A stretch of 7,697 nucleotides of DNA, taken from positions 1 through 7,697 of the forward strand of contig JBFKOW010000161.1 in NCBI GenBank assembly GCA_041628615.1, read 5' to 3'. The number at the start of each line of letters is the position of its first letter. Within the stretch, counting starts at the first letter, position 1. Under the pieces are notes generated by a model that searched no databases, was not told the DNA's origin, and was given only the letters and a program-made list of their open reading frames with translations. This DNA is from JAMWZF01 sp041628615. Lineage in GTDB: Bacteria > Pseudomonadota > Alphaproteobacteria > Rhodobacterales > Rhodobacteraceae. Positions 5,503-7,697 of this stretch are shown here, piece after piece. The position numbers and the translations under genes are program-made.

Positions 5503-6837
5503 ATGCGGGCACTATACGAAAGCCAGCGGGCGATGCGGAACATGCGCAAGGCGGCGCTGCAGCGCGGGGTGATCGCGATCCTCGACGTGGGCAGTTCCAA
5601 GATCGCCTGCCTGGTGCTGCGCTTCGACGGCCCCGAGCGATTCCGCGATGCCGACGGGGTGGGGTCGATGGCGGGCCAGTCGTCGTTCCGGGTGATCGGC
5701 GCCGCGACCACCCGGTCCCGTGGCGTGACCTTCGGCGAGATCGACGCGATGACCGAGACCGAGCGGGCGATCCGCACCGCGGTGCAGGCGGCGCAGAAGA
5801 TGGCGAATGTCCGGGTCGATCACGTGATCGCCTGCCTGAGCGGCGCGCGGCCCCGGTCCTACGGGCTCGACGGCCGGATCGAGCTGAGCGAGGCCCATGT
5901 CGCGGACGCCGATATCGGCCGGGTCCTGTCGGCCTGCGAGGTGCCCGATTTCGGCGAGGGCCGGCACGTGCTGCACGCCCAGCCGGTGAACTTCGCCATC
6001 GATCACCGCTCGGGCCTCGGCGATCCGCGCGGCCAGACCGGCAACGCGCTGGCCTGCGACATGCACGTCCTCACCGTCGAGGACCGCGCGGTCGAGAACC
6101 TGATCCATTGCCTCAAGCGCTGCGATCTCGAGGTCGCGGGGCTGGCCTCCTCGGCCTACGTCTCGGGGATCTCGGCGCTGGTCGAGGACGAGCAGGAACT
6201 GGGCGCGGCCTGCATCGACATGGGCGGCGGCGCCACCGGCCTGTCGGTGTTCATGAAGAAGCACATGATCTATGCCGACAGCGTGCGGATGGGCGGCGAC
6301 CACGTCACCTCGGACATCTCGATGGGGCTGCAGGTGCCGCTGGCCACCGCCGAGCGGATCAAGACCTTCTACGGCGGCGTCGTCGCCACCGGGATGGACG
6401 ACCGCGAACGGATCGAGATCGGCGGCGATACCGGCGACTGGGAACACGACCGGCGGACCGTCAGCCGGGCCGAACTGATCGGCATCATGCGGCCGCGGGT
6501 CGAGGAGATCCTCGAGGAGGTCCGCCTGCGGCTCGACGCCGCCGGCTTCGACCACCTGCCGAGCCAGCAGATCGTGCTGACCGGCGGGGCGAGCCAGATC
6601 CCCGGGCTCGACGGGCTGGCCAGCCGGATCCTCGGCCAGCAGGTCCGGCTGGGCCGGCCGCTGCGGGTGCAGGGCCTGCCGCAGGCCGCCACCGGCCCGG
6701 CCTTCGCCACCGCCGTGGGCCTCGCGCTGTTCGCCGCCCATCCGCAGGACGAATGGTGGGATTTCGAGATCCCGGCCGAGAACTATCCCGCGCGCAGCTT
6801 CCGCCGGGCGGTCAAGTGGTTCCGCGACAACTGGTGA
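5503..6837 (+). CDS. ftsA: Cell division protein FtsA
   Basis: 444-residue FtsA, the actin-like ATPase that tethers FtsZ filaments to the inner membrane and helps recruit later divisome proteins. Seen: phosphate-1 loop IAILDVGSSKIACLVL (24-39); the SHS2/1C subdomain (about 100-185) with RVDHVIACLSGARPRSYGL; phosphate-2 motif ACIDMGGGATGLSVF (236-250); the MGGDHVTSDI segment (263-272); adenosine motif IVLTGGASQIPGLDGLA (357-373); and a C-terminal amphipathic helix, RSFRRAVKWFRDNW (431-444), the expected membrane-targeting sequence. A loop after the first strands (about 43-60) and a 298-320 segment are longer than I recall for E. coli FtsA, and look lineage-typical. ATG 5503 is supported by GAAGGG (5488-5493), 9 nt upstream, and by the MRALYESQRAMRNMRKAAL start. 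Met11 is a weaker alternative. ftsQ ends 26 nt before; ftsZ is separated by 418 nt. Confidence 0.96.
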   Translation: MRALYESQRAMRNMRKAALQRGVIAILDVGSSKIACLVLRFDGPERFRDADGVGSMAGQSSFRVIGAATTRSRGVTFGEIDAMTETERAIRTAVQAAQKMANVRVDHVIACLSGARPRSYGLDGRIELSEAHVADADIGRVLSACEVPDFGEGRHVLHAQPVNFAIDHRSGLGDPRGQTGNALACDMHVLTVEDRAVENLIHCLKRCDLEVAGLASSAYVSGISALVEDEQELGAACIDMGGGATGLSVFMKKHMIYADSVRMGGDHVTSDISMGLQVPLATAERIKTFYGGVVATGMDDRERIEIGGDTGDWEHDRRTVSRAELIGIMRPRVEEILEEVRLRLDAAGFDHLPSQQIVLTGGASQIPGLDGLASRILGQQVRLGRPLRVQGLPQAATGPAFATAVGLALFAAHPQDEWWDFEIPAENYPARSFRRAVKWFRDNW

Positions 6838-6912
6838 GCGGCCGCGCCGGGCCGGTCGGCTGGCGGCGAAAGCGGGAATCGGGTGACGCCGGCTGCAGGG
6901 GGTGCTAGGCAG

Positions 6913-6921
6913 TTATCCACA
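6913..6921 (+). promoter_or_regulatory. DnaA box (TTATCCACA)
   Basis: Exact match to the strong E. coli consensus TTATCCACA, 335 nt upstream of the ftsZ ATG and 76 nt after the ftsA stop. A GANTC site begins 2 nt downstream (6923). I found no other exact copy in the window on either strand. DnaA is known to activate ftsZ in Caulobacter, so this may be a replication-linked control site. A single box far from the candidate promoter could also be a titration site or chance. Confidence 0.55.
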
Positions 6922-6977
6922 GGAATCGGGAACCGATCCAAGAGGCAGGCCGAGCAGCCAGCCCCATTCGAACCTCC

Positions 6978-7010
6978 GCGCCCCGTTGGGCGCCCCGCCG
7001 CCGCGGCGGG
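6978..7010 (+). terminator. Tandem GC hairpins, possible ftsA terminator or attenuator
   Basis: Two perfect stems abut with no spacer: GCGCCC-CGTT-GGGCGC (6978-6993) and CCCGCC-GCCGC-GGCGGG (6994-7010). The second is followed by TCTT, only a short T-rich tail, so an intrinsic terminator is plausible but not strong. The position, 140 nt after the ftsA stop and about 120 nt before the candidate ftsZ promoter, fits separation of the two transcripts. An alternative fold exists in which the CCGCCGCGGCGG core pairs with itself. Confidence 0.45.
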
Positions 7011-7049
7011 TCTTCGCTCCGGCGTGGCTGGGCGTATGCGCCTGAGAAT

Positions 7050-7065
7050 CCACCAAATCTGGTGG
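7050..7065. repeat. Inverted repeat CCACCA-AATC-TGGTGG (candidate operator)
   Basis: Perfect 6-bp arms around AATC. The core CAAATCTG (7054-7061) recurs directly at 7116-7123, again with short symmetric arms (GCA-AATC-TGC, 7115-7124). In addition, the bottom strand of 7101-7115 matches 7050-7064 at 12 of 15 positions. The sites lie 70 and about 10 nt upstream of the candidate -35 box. A dimeric regulator could bind them; no known consensus was recognised. Confidence 0.35.
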
Positions 7066-7133
7066 GACCGCACAGATCGAGCGGGATCGGCGGATCCATG
7101 CTCCATATTTTGTGGCAAATCTGCGGTTTTGAC

Positions 7134-7162
7134 GTGACGGAGTGTCCCTTTGCCGTTAGAAT
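7134..7162 (+). promoter_or_regulatory. Candidate ftsZ promoter with a GANTC site over the -10 element
   Basis: GTGACG (7134-7139, TGAC core of TTGACA) and TAGAAT (7157-7162, 5/6 to TATAAT) are separated by exactly 17 nt. An overlapping TTGACG (7129-7134) is a better -35 hexamer but would need a 22-nt spacer to the same -10. GAATC (7159-7163) overlaps the last four bases of the -10. The predicted start near 7169 leaves a leader of about 87 nt before the ATG. The call is made by eye only. Confidence 0.45.
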
Positions 7163-7255
7163 CAGCGGAATAGGGCGAGTGACGGCCCCAATGGCGTGCC
7201 CCGGGCAGGGGGCGGGTAACGGGGTCCACATAACAGACAGGCGGACACGATACTC

Positions 7256-7697
7256 ATGACACTCAATCTCTCGATCCCCGGCCAGGAAGAGTTGAAGCCG
7301 CGCATCACCGTCTTCGGTGTCGGCGGCGCGGGCGGCAACGCGGTCAACAACATGATCGAAAAGGAGCTCGACGGGGTCGAGTTCGTGGTCGCCAACACCG
7401 ACGCCCAGGCGCTGCAGCAGTCGCGCGCCCCGGCCAAGGTGCAGATGGGCGTCAAGGTCACCGAGGGTCTGGGGGCGGGCGCCCGCGCCAGCGTCGGCGC
7501 CGCCGCCGCCGAGGAATCCATCGAGCAGATCGTCGACCACCTCGCCGGCGCGCACATGTGCTTCATCACCGCCGGCATGGGCGGCGGCACCGGCACCGGC
7601 GCCGCGCCGATCATCGCCCAGGCCGCCCGCGAGCTGGGCGTGCTCACCGTCGGCGTGGTGACCAAGCCGTTCCAGTTCGAGGGCTCCAAGCGGATGC
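7256..7697 (+). CDS. ftsZ: Cell division protein FtsZ, N-terminal part (3' end outside window)
   Basis: The first 147 residues of FtsZ, the tubulin-like GTPase that polymerises into the Z ring at mid-cell. Visible: a short N-terminal tail (MTLNLSIPGQEELKP); the first strand and nucleotide loop ITVFGVGGAGGNAVNNMI (17-34); VVANTDAQALQ (44-54); GLGAGARASVGAAAAEES (71-88); the tubulin signature loop FITAGMGGGTGTGAAP (103-118), which binds the GTP phosphates; and LTVGVVTKPFQFEG (130-143). The T7 catalytic loop and the C-terminal tail that binds FtsA lie beyond the window. ATG 7256 is preceded by AGGCGGA (7239-7245) at 10 nt and gives the expected Rhodobacterales N-terminus. Transcription probably starts within the 418-nt interval upstream. 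FtsA is directly upstream, the usual partner order. Confidence 0.96.
   Translation, partial: MTLNLSIPGQEELKPRITVFGVGGAGGNAVNNMIEKELDGVEFVVANTDAQALQQSRAPAKVQMGVKVTEGLGAGARASVGAAAAEESIEQIVDHLAGAHMCFITAGMGGGTGTGAAPIIAQAARELGVLTVGVVTKPFQFEGSKRM

Larger units (their letters stand above)
6876..7163. promoter_or_regulatory. Cluster of four GANTC (CcrM-type methylation) sites upstream of ftsZ
   Basis: GAATC occurs at 6876-6880, 6923-6927, 7046-7050 and 7159-7163. By manual scan the whole window has fourteen GANTC sites, so 4 lie in 418 nt here against about 8 in the roughly 7.1 kb of coding DNA. GANTC is the CcrM target; in Caulobacter ftsZ transcription is known to depend on CcrM methylation and GcrA. 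That the same control applies here is inference. Part of the enrichment reflects the higher A/T content of the gap. Confidence 0.55.
6838..7255 (+). other. 418-nt ftsA-ftsZ intergenic control region
   Basis: No credible gene is seen here. The short open frames on both strands lack ribosome-binding sites and family resemblance. The region holds a perfect DnaA box (6913-6921), four GANTC sites (6876, 6923, 7046, 7159), back-to-back GC hairpins (6978-7010), two dyads centred on AATC (7050-7065 and 7115-7124), a candidate promoter (7134-7162), and an 80-90 nt leader before the ftsZ ATG. It is visibly richer in A/T than the flanking genes from about 7045 to 7165, as expected for promoter DNA. The layout suggests that ftsZ has its own promoter and is at least partly uncoupled from ftsA transcription. 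Confidence 0.75.

Noticed and set aside
5512..6741. 409-residue minus-strand open frame across ftsA
   Set aside because: Shadow of ftsA codon bias; His/Gln/Gly-rich, no family features and no plausible ribosome-binding site seen.
6971..6977. LexA-type site near GAACCTC
   Set aside because: The alphaproteobacterial SOS box needs GAAC-N7-GAAC or GTTC-N7-GTTC; no second half-site at the right distance.
6883..7137. 84-residue + strand frame in the ftsA-ftsZ gap
   Set aside because: Non-ATG start without a clear ribosome-binding site, runs through both hairpins and the dyads, and has no recognisable pattern; the region is better read as regulatory DNA.
7129..7157. TTGACG (7129) as -35 with a 17-nt spaced -10
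   Set aside because: The -10 position would be GCCGTT, a poor match; the overlapping GTGACG with TAGAAT has the better pair, though both remain unproven.
6783..7229. 148-residue minus-strand frame spanning the ftsA end and the gap
   Set aside because: Overlaps the ftsA 3' end antisense, biased composition, and no promoter or ribosome-binding site visible on that strand.

Overview
The window is GC-rich (about 70% by eye) and carries the central and distal part of a dcw (division and cell wall) cluster on the + strand. The gene order, the small DUF2484-type membrane proteins between murC and murB, and the wording of FtsQ, FtsA and FtsZ (for example the FtsA C-terminus FRDNW and the FtsZ N-terminus MTLNLSIPGQ) point to an alphaproteobacterium of the Rhodobacterales (Rhodobacteraceae/Paracoccaceae). 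The species cannot be named from the sequence alone.

Layout: 3' end of murC (1-225); an unrecognised 427-residue protein (230-1513); four tiny membrane-protein genes (1510-1737, 1734-2000, 1997-2248, 2245-2553), the middle two being tandem DUF2484 paralogues; murB (2563-3525); a 113-nt gap with candidate regulatory sites; ddl (3639-4553); ftsQ (4541-5476); ftsA (5503-6837); a 418-nt non-coding interval; and the first 147 codons of ftsZ (7256 to window end). All genes are on the + strand. The large minus-strand open frames are judged to be GC-driven shadows.

How the genes work together: MurC and MurB make and extend the UDP-MurNAc precursor. Ddl supplies the D-Ala-D-Ala dipeptide for the same precursor. 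FtsQ, FtsA and FtsZ build the divisome. From murC to 2553 the genes are packed at 4-nt spacing or exact 4-nt stop/start overlaps, so translation is probably coupled along the row.

The most interesting parts are: (a) the ftsA-ftsZ interval, with a perfect DnaA-box 9-mer, four of the window's fourteen GANTC (CcrM-type) sites, one of them overlapping a candidate -10 element for ftsZ, back-to-back GC hairpins, and repeated dyads with an AATC centre; (b) the murB-ddl gap, with two GANTC sites flanking a CGTTAACG palindrome; (c) the 427-residue protein lying between murC and the small membrane genes, which looks modular and uses some codons that are rare nearby. No CRISPR array, insertion sequence, tRNA or rRNA was seen.
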